From assembly GCA_026168455.1 (NCBI GenBank), contig CM047427.1:38506905-38570904 (forward strand): a stretch of DNA of 64,000 nucleotides, read 5' to 3'. Each line of letters begins with the position of its first letter. The stretch's first letter is position 1. The translations under genes and the position numbers were made by a program. A model generated the notes under the pieces. That model worked only from the letters and a program-made list of their open reading frames with translations, had not been told where the DNA came from and made no database searches. This document shows positions 23,429 through 35,030 of this stretch, one piece after another. This stretch comes from Theocolax elegans. Lineage: Eukaryota > Arthropoda > Insecta > Hymenoptera > Cerocephalidae.

Positions 23429-24216
23429 ATGCCAGACTCAAGTAATAGAATACCTGGTACATCTGCTCATAAAAAAATTATCAACATCAGTAAGATCCAA
23501 CTACGATGCACTTCCATCAACATTGATCCAGATCAAGTAAAAAGTTAAAAACTGATACCATTGAAGAAAGTAGCACAGAAAATAAAATTATAGATATATC
23601 ACTACTTTTCCCAACATTAGAAGAATTTTTAGTTTGTCAGAATTGTCATGGTACAGTTAAATTTTCTGAAGTTGATGTGAGAGGTTTGGGAAGTAAAATA
23701 ACAATAACATGTACAAACTGTTTTAAGGTATTTGTTATTGATTCAAGTAGAAAAGTTGGAAAAAAAGTAACGCTTATGAAATAAATAGACGTTAGTGTAC
23801 ACAATGAGAACTCTTGGTCATGGGCATGCTGGTTTAGTTACTTTTTGTGGAAATATGGATTTGCCGAGTCCAGTTTGTCACAGTAATTATGACATTATTA
23901 ATACAGAGATAAAAAATGTTTGTAAAGAAGTTGGTAAACAGTCTATGAAAGCAACTGTAGAGCAAGTATATGATTCAACAAGTCAGAATTGCCATATAAG
24001 TCTATCAGGTGATGGTTCTTGGAGGAAGCGAGGATTCAATTCTCTTCAAGGTGTTGATACTGCATGAGAATAAAAAAGTAATTGACGTTCCTCCAAAGCA
24101 ATCTTTTTGCAGAGCATGTGAATTGCGACCAGAAGAAGAAACAAAAGAATATAGAGAGTGGTACTTTACGGCATGAAATATACTAATTATATTGGAGGTT
24201 TGAAACACTTTCACAA
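23429..24216 (+). pseudogene. Truncated Kolobok/Mutator-like transposase, first copy
   Basis: A Met at 23429 (MPDSSNRIPGTSAHKK) starts the N-terminus. After a frame change the protein continues as LEEFLVCQNCHGTVKFSEVD with a second C-x-x-C (TCTNCFKVF), then RTLGHGHAGLVTFCGNMDLP and CHISLSGDGSWRKRGFNSL (first catalytic Asp). Coding then breaks up. KYTNYIGG is still visible near 24180, but the following D-S-K of copy 1 is lost and the C-terminal catalytic half is missing. The element is non-autonomous. Confidence 0.8.
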
Positions 24217-25285
24217 ATAAGTACACATAAAATAACTTCAACCACATAATATCGCACTAAGCACAAATACACTGAGCATAACAAAACACTTGTTTATAAT
24301 TTTATCTGTATTCTGCAAATATTGTATATCTAAGTGTTGACACATTGGTTATGCTGAAATGGAGAAACAAAGAATCAATTTCTTGACATAAACAAAATAT
24401 AAATTTAAGGTTATGCAAATACTTATCTGATATAATTTGTTCATGCAGTTTTATAAACCACTTGTTTTTTTACTTATTTTATTTAGATATTATATAATAT
24501 AATATATATAATATATGATTCTACTTGATATTATAATAGCTTAAAACTGAACTACAAACGTGTGGCTGGTGCACACTTCCATTAGCAGCTGTAACACTAT
24601 ACATGCCTCTCTCTTTCTCTATCACGTGACAAGGCTATCCGAAAAATCAATAATCTTATGGAAGACTTGTCATGTGAGAGAGAGAGAAAGAGATATTGTA
24701 CACAACTGTCAAACAGTATTTGTTTTTACTGCATTCTTTACATATTTTTAATTAATTTAATGCTTATAATAAAAATTATAATCATATATATAGTATATGA
24801 TTTTTTATCAAAATATTTTTTAAAATCCATATAATCATGCATTAATATTCAATAATAGCAAAGTATTCTTGTAGTTTTAAAAAATTTTATTCCTCTTTTT
24901 ATAAAGAAACTGATTTTTGATGTTGATTTTCTGTTATTTTAGATAATACATGTATATTAAAAAATATACTGAGTATTATATTAATAAAACCAGAAAAAAG
25001 GCATTATAAACCTATTAAATATATATATTATTAAGATTACACATACAAATTGTATGATACCTGAAGAATATGGTATTAGAATTATAAAATAAGTAAAACT
25101 TTAAATCTAATAAGTGAAACTTTAAATGCATTTATCTCATTAATGGTTTTTTAATGATTTTAGCTTACTTGCCGCAGGATATTTCAGAGCCAGGTTGATG
25201 AATCACTTTGAAATTTTGGGGAAACTTTTAAAATATATATTTCTACGGACTTATGTTGCCCAATTTTCAAAAAGATAAGTTTTAG

Positions 25286-25321
25286 GTGAATGTTATGTAC
25301 GTATACGTACATAACATTCAC
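25286..25321. repeat. Perfect 36-bp palindrome (first copy)
   Basis: The half-site GTGAATGTTATGTACGTA is followed without a spacer by its exact inverse. It lies in non-coding transposon sequence and is repeated at 27321-27356. Confidence 0.95.
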
Positions 25322-25570
25322 TATTTTTCTTATTATTATCAACTTTTATATTTAATACATTGTTATTAATTTTTTTTTCAAAAAAGAAAAACATAAGTCT
25401 GTAAACATATGTTCCATGAACATTTTAAGACTTATTAGACATTAAAAGATGCATTCAGTGCTTCAATATCCTGCGGCAACTGCAAAAATTGATCAATTTT
25501 TTAATATCATTAGAAGTTTAATAACCAGGATTAAAAATACATAATAAACATTTTTTATATTGATAAATAT

Positions 25571-26247
25571 AAAGTTAAAAACTGATACCATTGAAGAAAG
25601 TAGCACAGAAAATAAAATTATAGATATATCACTACTTTTCCCAACATTAGAAGAATTTTTAGTTTGTCAGAATTGTCATGGTACAGTTAAATTTTCTGAA
25701 GTTGATGTGAGAGGTTTGGGAAGTAAAATAACAATAACATGTACAAACTGTTTTAAGGTATTTGTTATTGATTCAAGTAGAAAAGTTGGAAAAAAAGTAA
25801 CGCTTATGAAATAAATAGACGTTAGTGTACACAATGAGAACTCTTGGTCATGGGCATGCTGGTTTAGTTACTTTTTGTGGAAATATGGATTTGCCGAGTC
25901 CAGTTTGTCACAGTAATTATGACATTATTAATACAGAGATAAAAAATGTTTGTAAAGAAGTTGGTAAACAGTCTATGAAAGCAACTGTAGAGCAAGTATA
26001 TGATTCAACAAGTCAGAATTGCCATATAAGTCTATCAGGTGATAGTTCTTGGAGGAAGCGAGGATTCAATTCTCTTCAAGGTGTTGATACTGCATGAGAA
26101 TAAAAAAGTAATTGACGTTCCTCCAAAGCAATCTTTTTGCAGAGCATGTGAATTGCGACCAGAAGAAGAAACAAAAGAATATAGAGAGTGGTACTTTACG
26201 GCATGAAATATACTAATTATATTGGAGGTTTGAAACACTTTCACAAA
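25571..26247 (+). pseudogene. Truncated Kolobok/Mutator-like transposase, duplicated copy
   Basis: This is a near-identical repeat of the region starting at 23541, lacking the N-terminal Met segment because the duplication begins inside it. One visible change converts SGDGSW to SGDSSW in the first catalytic motif (G to A at the equivalent of 24013). The same loss of the C-terminal half applies. Confidence 0.8.
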
Positions 26248-27320
26248 TAAGTACACATAAAATAACTTCAACCACATAATATCGCACTAAGCACAAATAC
26301 ACTGAGCATAACAAAACACTTGTTTATAATTTTATCTGTATTCTGCAAATATTGTATATCTAAGTGTTGACACATTGGTTATGCTGAAATGGAGAAACAA
26401 AGAATCAATTTCTTGACATAAACAAAATATAAATTTAAGGTTATGCAAATACTTATCTGATATAATTTGTTCATGCAGTTTTATAAACCACTTGTTTTTT
26501 TACTTATTTTATTTAGATATTATATAATATAATATATATAATATATGATTCTACTTAATATTATAATAGCTTAAAACTGAACTACAAACGTGTGGCTGGT
26601 GCACACTTCCATTAGCAGCTGTAACACTATACATGCCTCTCTCTTTCTCTATCACGTGACAAGGCTATCCGAAAAATCAATAATCTTATGGAAGACTTGT
26701 CATGTGAGAGAGAGAGAAAGAGATATTGTACACAACTGTCAAACAGTATTTGTTTTTACTGCATTCTTTACATATTTTTAATTAGATTTAATGCTTATAA
26801 TAAAAATTATAATCATATATAATATAGTATATGATTTTTTATCAAAATATTTTTTAAAATCCATATAATCATGCATTAATATTCAATAATAGCAAAGTAT
26901 TCTTGTAGTTTTAAAAAATTTTATTCCTCTTTTTATAAAGAAACTGATTTTTGATGTTGATTTTCTGTTATTTTAGATAATACATGTATATTAAAAAAAT
27001 ATACTGAGTATTATATTAATAAAACCAGAAAAAAGGCATTATAAACCTATTAAATATATATATTATTAAGATTACACATACAAATTGTATGATATCTAAA
27101 GAATATGGTATTAGAATTATAAAATAAGTAAAACTTTAAATCTTATAAGTGAAACTTTAAATGCATTTATCTCATTAATGGATTTTTAATGATTTTAACT
27201 TACTTGCCGCAGGATATTTCAGAGCCAGGTTGATGAATCACTTTGAAATTTTGGGGAAACTTTTAAAATATATATTTCTACGGACTTATGTTGCCCAATT
27301 TTCAAAAAGATAAGTTTTAG

Positions 27321-27356
27321 GTGAATGTTATGTACGTATACGTACATAACATTCAC
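27321..27356. repeat. Perfect 36-bp palindrome (second copy)
   Basis: Identical to 25286-25321 within the duplicated unit. Both halves are preserved without change although substitutions occur elsewhere between the units. Confidence 0.95.
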
Positions 27357-27978
27357 TATTTTTCTTATTATTATCAACTTTTATATTTAATACATTGTTA
27401 TTAATTTTTTTTTCAAAAAAAGAAAAACATAAGTCTGTAAACATATGTTCCATGAACATTTTAAGACTTATTAGACATTAAAAGATACATTCAGTGCTTC
27501 AATATCCTGCGGCAACTGCAAAAATTGATCAATTTTTTAATATCATTAGAAGTTTAATAATCAGGATTAAAAATACATAATAAACATTTTTTATATTGAT
27601 AAATATAAAGTATAATATATATATATTATGTAAAAAAAAATAAATTTGTAAGAAGAATTAAAAAAAAAAATTTATTCTAATAATAATTGTTTATTTATTT
27701 ATAACATTTAACCCAGGCTTGACCCCTTAATGCACCATGACTGGAGCCATGCGAGACTCCGTGTGTGGGACTCTCCTACCGAAGGATGTCGATAGGCATA
27801 CCCACTAAAACTCCACCTCTTTTCTTACCTTTATTCCCCCGCGGAAACCACCGCAAGGCATTACTTCGCGGGGGGAGGCAACGGCTAGATTAGCCCACTA
27901 CTCTTGCTATCGTAACTCTTCTCTCCTCGTCTCTTCTGATGAGACTGAGCCTGTCCACTACGGACGTACAGAGGGTCA

Positions 27979-30231
27979 CTACCGCGTTCCATCCCTCCTG
28001 GGAGCCAAGCAGGCACGCCCCGATGCCCTCAGGGGGAGGGGACCGCTCCAAGTGATTTGAAATTGGTCCCGTTTCTCCCTGAAACGAGGACACCGTAGGA
28101 GGACGTGTTCCACGTCTTCCTCCGCCCCTGGACAAGCCGGGCACTCTGCGCTGCCGTAGACCCCTATACGAAATAGGTAGCTACGGAAGCATCCGTGCCC
28201 GGTCAACACCTGGGTAAGCTGGAAATTGACGAAGCCGTGTTGTGATCATGCCGTGGGATGATGCGGTAGGTCCAGCGGCCGTCCCTGGCTGAGTCCCATC
28301 TCCGCTGCCACTCCTCTACGGTCCGCAATGACCATCGGTTGTGGCAGCGATTCTCTTCTACGCGTCGCCCACCCTCACGGTGTCTTTCAGTTCTCTCGGC
28401 TGCCAGGAGGTCGAAGGGGGCGGTCCCCGCGATCACCGAGAGCGCAATGTCAGATACGGTTCGGTACGCCCGGGCCACCCTTAGCGCAGCTATCCTGCAG
28501 GCTCTCTGACACGGCGCACCAAAGCTCTTGTGCCTGTTCAGGGCATCAGTCCAGATAGGAGCTCCGTATAAAATTACGGAGCTCACCACCGAGGCAAGGA
28601 GAGACCTTCGCGGTTGCTGGGGTCCCCCGATGTTGGGCATGATGCCCGCCAGCGCACGGGCCACCTTTGCGGCCTTTGAGCCTGCGTTCGCGAGATGGTG
28701 TTTGAACGACAACCGCGCGTCTAGTGTGACCCCTAAATACTCCAACGTTTTCACCGACCGTATCCGTTCTTTATCTACCGTGAAGGTGGCGGTCCTCTCC
28801 TTTTTTGTGCGAGAGATGAGCACCGCCTCCGTTTTTTCCGCCGCCAGACTAAGTCCGTGGTCTCTCAACCAAGTGGCGACCACTTCTATAGAGACGTCTC
28901 CGAGATATTCGATCTCTTCGACACTCTTTGCGACCACCACTAGCGCCACGTCGTCCGCGAAAGCCACCATCGAGACACCCTCCGGAAGTTGCTGCCTAAG
29001 CAGGCCGTCATAGACAACGTTCCAGAGTAGGGGCCCAAAGACCGAACCCTGCACGCCTCCCGTGATGTTGTGGGAGTGCACACCGGCGTCGGTGTCGTAG
29101 AGCAGAACACGGTCAGTCAGGTAACTCGAGGTGACCTTCCTGAGATAGAGTGGCACTTGGAAGTGCTGCAGGGACAGCATGATGTCGTCCCATCTGGCAG
29201 AGTTGAAGCCATTCCGGATGTCCAAGGTGATGATGGCACACATCCGCCTTGCACTCCGACCAGCATTGATGGTGTGTGTGGCTATACCAATAACTCTGCC
29301 TACAGCGTCCATGGTCGATCGACCCTTTCGGAAGCCGAACTGGTTGTCGGAGAGGTCTCCGGCCCGACCGATGGCCGCTGCGAGCCTGGCGCAGATCACC
29401 CGCTCCAGGAGCTTCCCAACTATATCCAGTAGACAGAGCGGGCGGTAAGATGATGGCTCCTCCGGGGGTTTGTTGCCCTTCGGTAGGAGTACCAGCCTCT
29501 GCGTCTTCCACTGGGCCGGGAAGCAACCTTCTCTTATGCATGCGTTGAATGCGTCCAGGAACAAGCCCGGAGCACTCATCGCCACTGTCTTGACGGCCAG
29601 ACCAGGTATTCCGTCCGGCCCTGGGGCTTTACGTACGGAAATACCTTTAGCGGCCATCCTCAGCTCGGCTTCACTAATGTCTGGCGACTCGGCTGCACCA
29701 ATGGTGGCCATCAGGCCCGTCTCTGCTGCACTTTTCCGATGTTCTGGAAACAGGTGGTGGACGACTTCGTCCAGAAAAACTGTGTCGGTGGGTGCAACAG
29801 CGCCCCCGGGGTTGATCTTATTCATAACCGTTTTATACAGTCTGCCCCAGGGGTCGTTATCCACCTCCTCACAGAGCTCCCGCCAACACCTTCTCTTGGC
29901 AGCCTTGATGGCCACCTTGAGATCCCTCCGCTTTTGTTCGTATTCTGCGGAACGATCTTGGAACCGCGGTGTTCCCCTCGCTCTTTGGTGCAGCCTTCTG
30001 GCACGCAGGCACACACGTCTCTTTTCTGCGATGTCCTCACTCCACCAGATTATCGGTGGGCGGCCGCGAGGGTTAAACTTCACGGCCATAGAGGCATCGC
30101 AAGCCGCTGTTAGGGCATTCGCGGTTCGCCCCGAATATTTGATTTTTTCGGTACCATCCATATCTGGAAAGCATTCCCCTATCCACCACCTGGGGAGGCG
30201 CCACGATGCGGGACCAGCAAACCCGGCACGG
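27979..30231 (-). pseudogene. R1-clade reverse transcriptase (ORF2), 5' truncated, one frameshift
   Basis: The frame is open from the 5' border at 30231 through a Met at 30161 to 28203, over 650 residues. Cues: KAPGPDGIPG (fingers), SYRPLCLLDIVGKLLERVI, DNQFGFRKGRSTMDAV, TLDIRNGFNSARW (palm A, with D-I-R-N-G-F-N-S), GGVQGSVFGPLLWNVVYDGLL, FADDVALVV (catalytic), LSLAAEKTEAVLI and LEYLGVTLD. A single shift near 28250 leads to VNFQLTQVLTGHGCFRSYLFR and the C-terminal zinc knuckle CPACPGAEEDVEHVLLRC (28140-28090), ending near 27979. The L-T-G-H-G-C-F block and the C-C-H-C end are typical of R1-clade elements. The endonuclease and ORF1 are absent because of 5' truncation. Apart from one shift the RT is intact, so insertion is probably young. 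Confidence 0.92.
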
Positions 30232-30232
30232 G

Positions 30233-30330
30233 TGTGTGTGTGTGTGTCTGTGTGTGTGTGTATGTGTGTGTGTATGTGTGTGTGTGGGAGTGTGAATGTG
30301 TAACTGTGTGTGTGGGTGTGGGTGTGCGAA
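30233..30330. repeat. TG microsatellite, right target flank
   Basis: Nearly pure TG dinucleotides (TGTGTGTGTGTGTCTGTGTG) with some TGTATG and TGGGTG interruptions abut the 5' end of the R1-clade element. Confidence 0.9.
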
Positions 30331-31719
30331 TGTAATATAATTGATTTTATATAATTATTATAAAGTTTTATATGTAATTGATCCTATAGAATTATATATA
30401 TATTTAAAAAATTTTGTATAATATTCTATAAAATAAACGTATTACGATATATAATTTATTTTTCACCCTGAAAATCAATAAAGTTGACTTTATTGACCTC
30501 TTTTTAGGGAGTAAAAACGCATTTTAATCCCTCCGAGAATAAAGTAAATTTAGAGAGCAATAATGAATATTATTGCCCATTAAATTATAAAATTTGTTAC
30601 TTCTAATAATTTTTCTTTATTATTTTTTACAGAAGTTATAAAAATGTCATATGTACTTCTAAAAGGTACTACACAATTTTAAAAATTAAGTTCAAATTTT
30701 TGACGTGGTATTCGCGCACCCCGGTGAAATTAATAATTTTTAATTAAAATGACCATTGGGCCGCGTTTCCCAATACCGCGCTCACAATTAATTTTGTTAT
30801 TATCACGAACTGCGGGCCGTCGCCAGGAACACGAGTTCGTTGGGACGTATGGTATGGAGGATTCGGGCGATCCTCCTTGCCTCGAGTCGATGCGATTTGA
30901 ATTAAGGAAAAGTCAGCGGGAGCGGGGAGAGCAATAAATACACAAAAATAATTAAAATAAGAATACTAGAAATATTTATTTTAATTTAATTAACAATTGA
31001 CCATCCAGGCTGTGTGCCGCGACAATCTAAATACGCGCGGGCGGAAGTCCCGGGAAACCTGTCGGATCGAGATCCTCGCCTGCGACAGGTTTCAACTCCC
31101 AGGAACCGCTGTTCGATTACCGGCGTACCCGAACACACTCCCGATGTACACACACACCAAGGGGTGGGGGAGGGGGAGGGTCACGATAGTAAATTGAAGT
31201 ACCCAATGGTGACGCTCCTCGGGGATGGCCCAGCCGATCCTCGGCGACTGGTCGACCTCCTAGACAAGGGGACGACCGGTGATTGAGGCGGCCCACTATC
31301 TGAAAAAACGAAAATATCATTAATTAAATATTAGTTTTCGTTTAAAGGTTACTGAAAAAAACAAGGTTAAACATTCGACTTTAAGATGGGTAATTCTTTT
31401 AATTTTTCAGCAATTTCGTTCGTGCATGGGTGTGTTTGAGCCTCCACCAAAACACGATAGAATAATTTGGAATATGACCTTGAAGGTTTTTCAAGGTCAT
31501 TACAATATTCATATTTTCCTGTAAATCAGAAAGTGTCGTCGGTTGGCCTTGACATACGAAAGGCTCCGACGACTTACAATTCGCGAATTTAAATATTCTA
31601 TACGTCGTGAATAGATTGTGTGACGATTTCCGTCACAAAGCCACCTGCCCTAGACTGTACGCTTCTCTTCTTACTGTCGGGAAGGAATAAGGTCCCTAAG
31701 GTTCCGGACCACCTCTTGC
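30331..31719. other. No supported gene; hairpins near the right end
   Basis: 30331-30720 is AT-rich; 30720-31300 is richer in G+C and may be an old repeat. A hairpin at 31535-31573 has an 8-bp outer stem (GTCGTCGG/CCGACGAC) and a 5-bp inner stem (GCCTT/AAGGC). A second one, TGTGACGATTTCCGTCACA, is at 31619-31637. They could belong to an LTR or UTR of the gag-like element to the right; this is not shown. Confidence 0.35.
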
Positions 31720-33085
31720 CCTATCTCTCGTGCAACGTCGGAAAGGAGGTTGGCGGCGGCCTCCAGCAACCGACGACATTACCTGAGAATGTCCGTCTCG
31801 TTTCTGGATTGGTCGGCCGACGCCGGTGACCCAGCCGATGAAGCCCGTACTTCTGGGACAGTACAGTACTCGGACCCAACCACCCCTTTCTGCGTCGGCT
31901 TACGAGGTGGTACAACCACGCTCCTGGAGGCGTCAACGTCCATCGGGTTAGGTCGTCGCAAGCCACTAGGCCCAGCCTTCGGTGACTGCTTCTTACGAGG
32001 TTTTGGGGACGGAGTGTCCGTCCTTTCCTTCCCGACTGGTGGTTGGTGGTAGCTTGACTCTCTAGGTACTGCCTCAACTTCTGTTCTGCCTTAGCTTGGA
32101 TGACAACACTGAGGGCAGCCTTCACCTGTTCGAAGGGCCCGTGCTGTCTAAGCCGAAGGCAGCAGCCTGGCGGCGATTCGCCTGCTCCACCCGGCAACCC
32201 ACCACCACTTCCGCATAGTTCACAAACAAGCCCTTCTTGGGTCTCTCCCTGCGGGTGGGCGTCTCCATCTGCCGCTTCTCAGACCCGTTCTGACCGTCCC
32301 GTTGCTTCGATCACTTCGGTGTCTGCAGAGATACTGGCACCTTCGTAACCGGTCGAGAACGATGAGTGTCCTCGCTCGTGGACCCAGATAGCATAGGATC
32401 GAGAGCATCTTGGACACTCACTCACTACCACCCCTCGGCGGCCGCAATTGAAACAGTATATCGATTGCGGGACCGCGCACTCCAATTTAGGCGGATCTAC
32501 GGACCGATCGAAAGATAAAGAAACCAATCGACGGAGGACGATCCCCCTAGTAATGACTGGACCGGATGACGATCGTCCAGCTTTGGCTCGTTCCGTCAGG
32601 GTCTTGACCCCACCATCGAGTTTCCCTGCGGTTGATGGGGCTATGACGGACACAGCTCCCGCCCTGAAGCACGGGCTATCCGTCAGTTGAGGGTTGGCTG
32701 GAACTCCAGACTCATAATCATCCATCGTCAACCGTCATCTGCCGCTGCTCTTCTTCTTGCGGCGTGGGCAATTATCGGCGGCGGACTTTTGCCGCTCCCG
32801 TTCTGCCTCGCGTAGATCTTTTACGTAGTCGGTGGAGCAGATATTGGCGAACGACCCCAGTGCTAACATCGCAGGTACGTCCACCTCCATCTGCTCTAGC
32901 TGGATCGTATCACCCGATGACGGGATATCAATCGTCGAGGTCCGGGATGTTCCCTCCATCTCGATGTGTACTTCGTCGATTTCCCGCACGGACTGGTCAC
33001 ATCCAGCGAGCGGGTCATCGACGGGTACCTCGAGACTGTCGGAAACCACTCCGACTACCTCTACGGCAACACCCGACGTCAAAAG
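31720..33085 (-). pseudogene. Gag/ORF1-like protein with one zinc knuckle
   Basis: Reading leftward, 33082-32735 encodes an acidic then highly charged segment (REAERERQKSAADN, RRKKKSSGR). From 32731 a second piece in a neighbouring frame leads to CFNCGRRGVVVSECPRC (about 32455-32405), a C-C-H-C knuckle in which His is replaced by Val. 32197-31721 is basic and unrecognised. The pattern fits gag or ORF1 of a retroelement. It lies just downstream of the gypsy copy in the same orientation, but its relation to it is unclear; it is probably a separate insertion. Confidence 0.45.
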
Positions 33086-33249
33086 GTTAATTAGTCATAA
33101 TTAAAAGCAAATTACCAATAAGGGAGAATCCCCCATTTACTCACAAATATTCTCGAACATCACACTCTCAATGCATGGCATACAGTTACTAGGCCTAACC
33201 TTCTATAACTGTTCTCATGCGAACCGATACGTAACCCTTACTGCTCTAC
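33086..33249. other. Possible 3' region of the gypsy element
   Basis: Short non-coding AT-rich sequence lies between the gag-like relic and the integrase C-terminus. I find no clear match to the sequence upstream of gypsy gag, so an LTR pair is not supported. Confidence 0.3.
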
Positions 33250-34399
33250 TTCACGACCCGAGATGGTACATATCTTTACACATCGGATATATGTACTTCG
33301 GTCCGTTTCCGACCAGACTCTTCTAGTCTTAGAATTACTGGAGATAGTACTTCTTTGACTTCAACGGGTTCATCATACTGTGGTGCCAGTTTAGCATATA
33401 TGCCCTTTGCTCTTTGTGAAAGCGTTCGGCACTACCTCATGACTAGATCTCCTACCTGAAACGAAGCAATACGTCTGTTTCTGTTGTAGGTCTTTTCTTG
33501 ACGTCTTTGCTCCTCGCCAATGTATTTCTTGACTAAGTCGCGCTGCGGAGACTCTTCACAGGTTGTGGATGACGTCCAAAGTTTAAGAAAGTGGGTGCGA
33601 CTTTTGTACTTGACTGCATTGCCGTGTTTATTGCATGGCGAAATTCGTGCAAGTGTGTGTTTCACCCACGCTGATCCGAATCCACAATCGTCGCAATCAT
33701 CGTTTTTAACGTCCTATTAGTTCTCTCCACCGGGTTGGCTTATGGTCGGTAAAGAGGGGTCCTGATATGTTTTATGCCATACTCCTCCAACATTCGTGAC
33801 ATTATGCCGTTGATGAACTCAGTCCCATTATCCGTTATTAGGAAATCTGGTGTTTCCCAACGGAAGACTACGAGTTCTTCGAGTGCTTTCGATACCGACT
33901 TACCGGTCGCTGTACGTAATAATTTGAGCTCTATCCATCTTGTAAACAAGTCTTGACATTTTATGATGTATTTGTATTGACTTTTACTACGTGGAAACTT
34001 CATTATGTCTGCTGCCACAACAGCCCAGGGTCACTCAATGTTCTGTTTACCCATCAAGCCTTGGGGACCTGTTTGAGACGTCTTATAGCTCTGACAGATC
34101 AGACACTGTAAAACAAATTGGCGGATATCGTGGTAGATGCCGGGCCAATAATAGTTTCTTGTAACGCGTTTGTAAGTCTTTTCGACTCCCATATGACCCA
34201 TAGATGGGTGGAAATGAGAATCTACTAAGGCTCGGTGCCTCTGCTCTAAAGCTAGAACAAGGCGCCAGCCTTCTTCTCGTTCTGTTACAGAGTCCAAGAG
34301 TTTATCATTTGTAAAACGATATAGCATATCATCCTCAATTTGCCACTCCGGAATTTTCTGAGCGCACATCGCTTAATCTAGCAATATACCATGGGTCTG
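33250..34399 (-). pseudogene. pol: Gypsy integrase
   Basis: 34369-34031 holds the N-terminal zinc domain (HRALVDSHFHPSMGHMGVEKT, YYWPGIYHDIRQFVLQCLIC). The catalytic core follows after a frame change: DLFTRWIELKLL (first Asp, about 33965), FLITDNGTEFINGIM (second Asp, about 33830) and YRPEAN-like sequence near 33745. 33665-33432 carries YNRNRRIASFQVGDLVMR, then shifted AKGIYAKLAPQYDEPVEV (about 33390-33340), the C-terminal domain. The catalytic Glu lies in the broken stretch near 33735. Confidence 0.85.
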
Positions 34400-35030
34400 T
34401 AATTACTTCGAACGAGGCAATATCTTCTTCGTCGGGGTCTGGGTTGACGGCACGAGAAAGCGCTTCCGGGACATAGTGCAAGGCTCCTTTCTTATGCACT
34501 ATTTCAAAGTCTCATTGCTGCATTTCAAGTATTCATCGTGCCAAGCTACTCGACGGCTCTCTGAGATTTTTGAGCCATTTGAGAGCACTGTGTATGGTCT
34601 CAATCTCTTAATAGTCCATATGAGAGCCAAGCATTCTTTTTCCGTTGTCATGTTATTACGTTCAGCGCGATTTAATAATCGGCTGACGTAGACAATCGGA
34701 TGTTCGAAACCCTCGTCGTCCAGTTGCGTCAACACCGCACCTACTACTAAGTCACTAGCGTCACTTTGAACGGTAAATGGCTTAGAAAAGTCTGGACGGG
34801 CTAATACAGGCGCTTCAGCTAACGCAACTCTAAGCTGACGAAACGACTCCTCCTGCTCCTCGCCCCAATGCCAAGCCTGGTCTTTATGCAGTAACTTGGT
34901 GAGGGTAGCTTTAATGTCAGCTTGTCGATTAATGAATCAAGAGTACCAGCCTACCATCCCGAGGAAGGATCTCAGCTGTTTGATATTACGAGGAGTAGGG
35001 TAGTTAAGGACTGGAGCGACTCGTTCCTCA
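34400..35030 (-). pseudogene. pol: Gypsy RT connection and RNase H
   Basis: About 35030-34740 holds the connection (LRSFLGMVGWYSWF- and FSKPFTVQSDASDLV-like codons in shifted frames). 34735-34499 encodes VLTQLDDEGFEHPIVYVSRLL, NRAERNNMTTEKECLALIWT and IKRLRPYT, the Ty3/gypsy RNase H with its conserved T-x-x-E-x-E/K-x-L-A. It degrades the RNA strand of the hybrid. Frameshifts are present at about 34740 and 34500. Confidence 0.8.

Larger units (their letters stand above)
23541..27605. repeat. 2.03-kb tandem duplication inside the transposon
   Basis: Units 23541-25570 and 25571-27605 are about 99% alike with scattered substitutions. The junction and outer borders share AAAG (GTAAAAAG at left, AATATAAAG at junction and right), pointing to microhomology-mediated or slippage duplication. 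Confidence 0.9.
22891..27726 (+). mobile_element. TTAA-flanked Kolobok/Mutator-like DNA transposon, copy 2, internally duplicated
   Basis: Perfect 19-bp terminal inverted repeats, GGGGTCAAGCCTGGGTTAA at 22891-22909 and its inverse at 27708-27726, are flanked by TTAA (22887-22890, 27727-27730). The interior contains two copies of a 2.03-kb block (23541-25570 and 25571-27605). Without the duplication the element would be about 2.8 kb, close to copy 1. The two terminal repeats differ from copy 1 beyond the first G residues, so it is a different family of the same superfamily. Confidence 0.9.
22851..30231 (-). mobile_element. R1-clade non-LTR retrotransposon inserted in TG repeats, with nested transposon
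   Basis: On the minus strand the element begins at about 30231, directly against the TG tract and inside its ORF2 (5' truncated). It runs through RT to a 3' UTR (27978-27731), is split by the TTAA transposon (22891-27726), resumes at 22886-22867 and ends in an A-rich tail (22851-22866). AC/TG repeats flank both sides. R1-clade lineages Waldo and Mino are known for inserting in AC-type repeats, so target preference fits; the lineage name is an inference. Confidence 0.75.

Noticed and set aside
29470..30303. 277-codon plus-strand open frame opposite the R1-clade RT
   Set aside because: It is the antisense shadow of the G+C-rich RT gene and shows no domain of its own.
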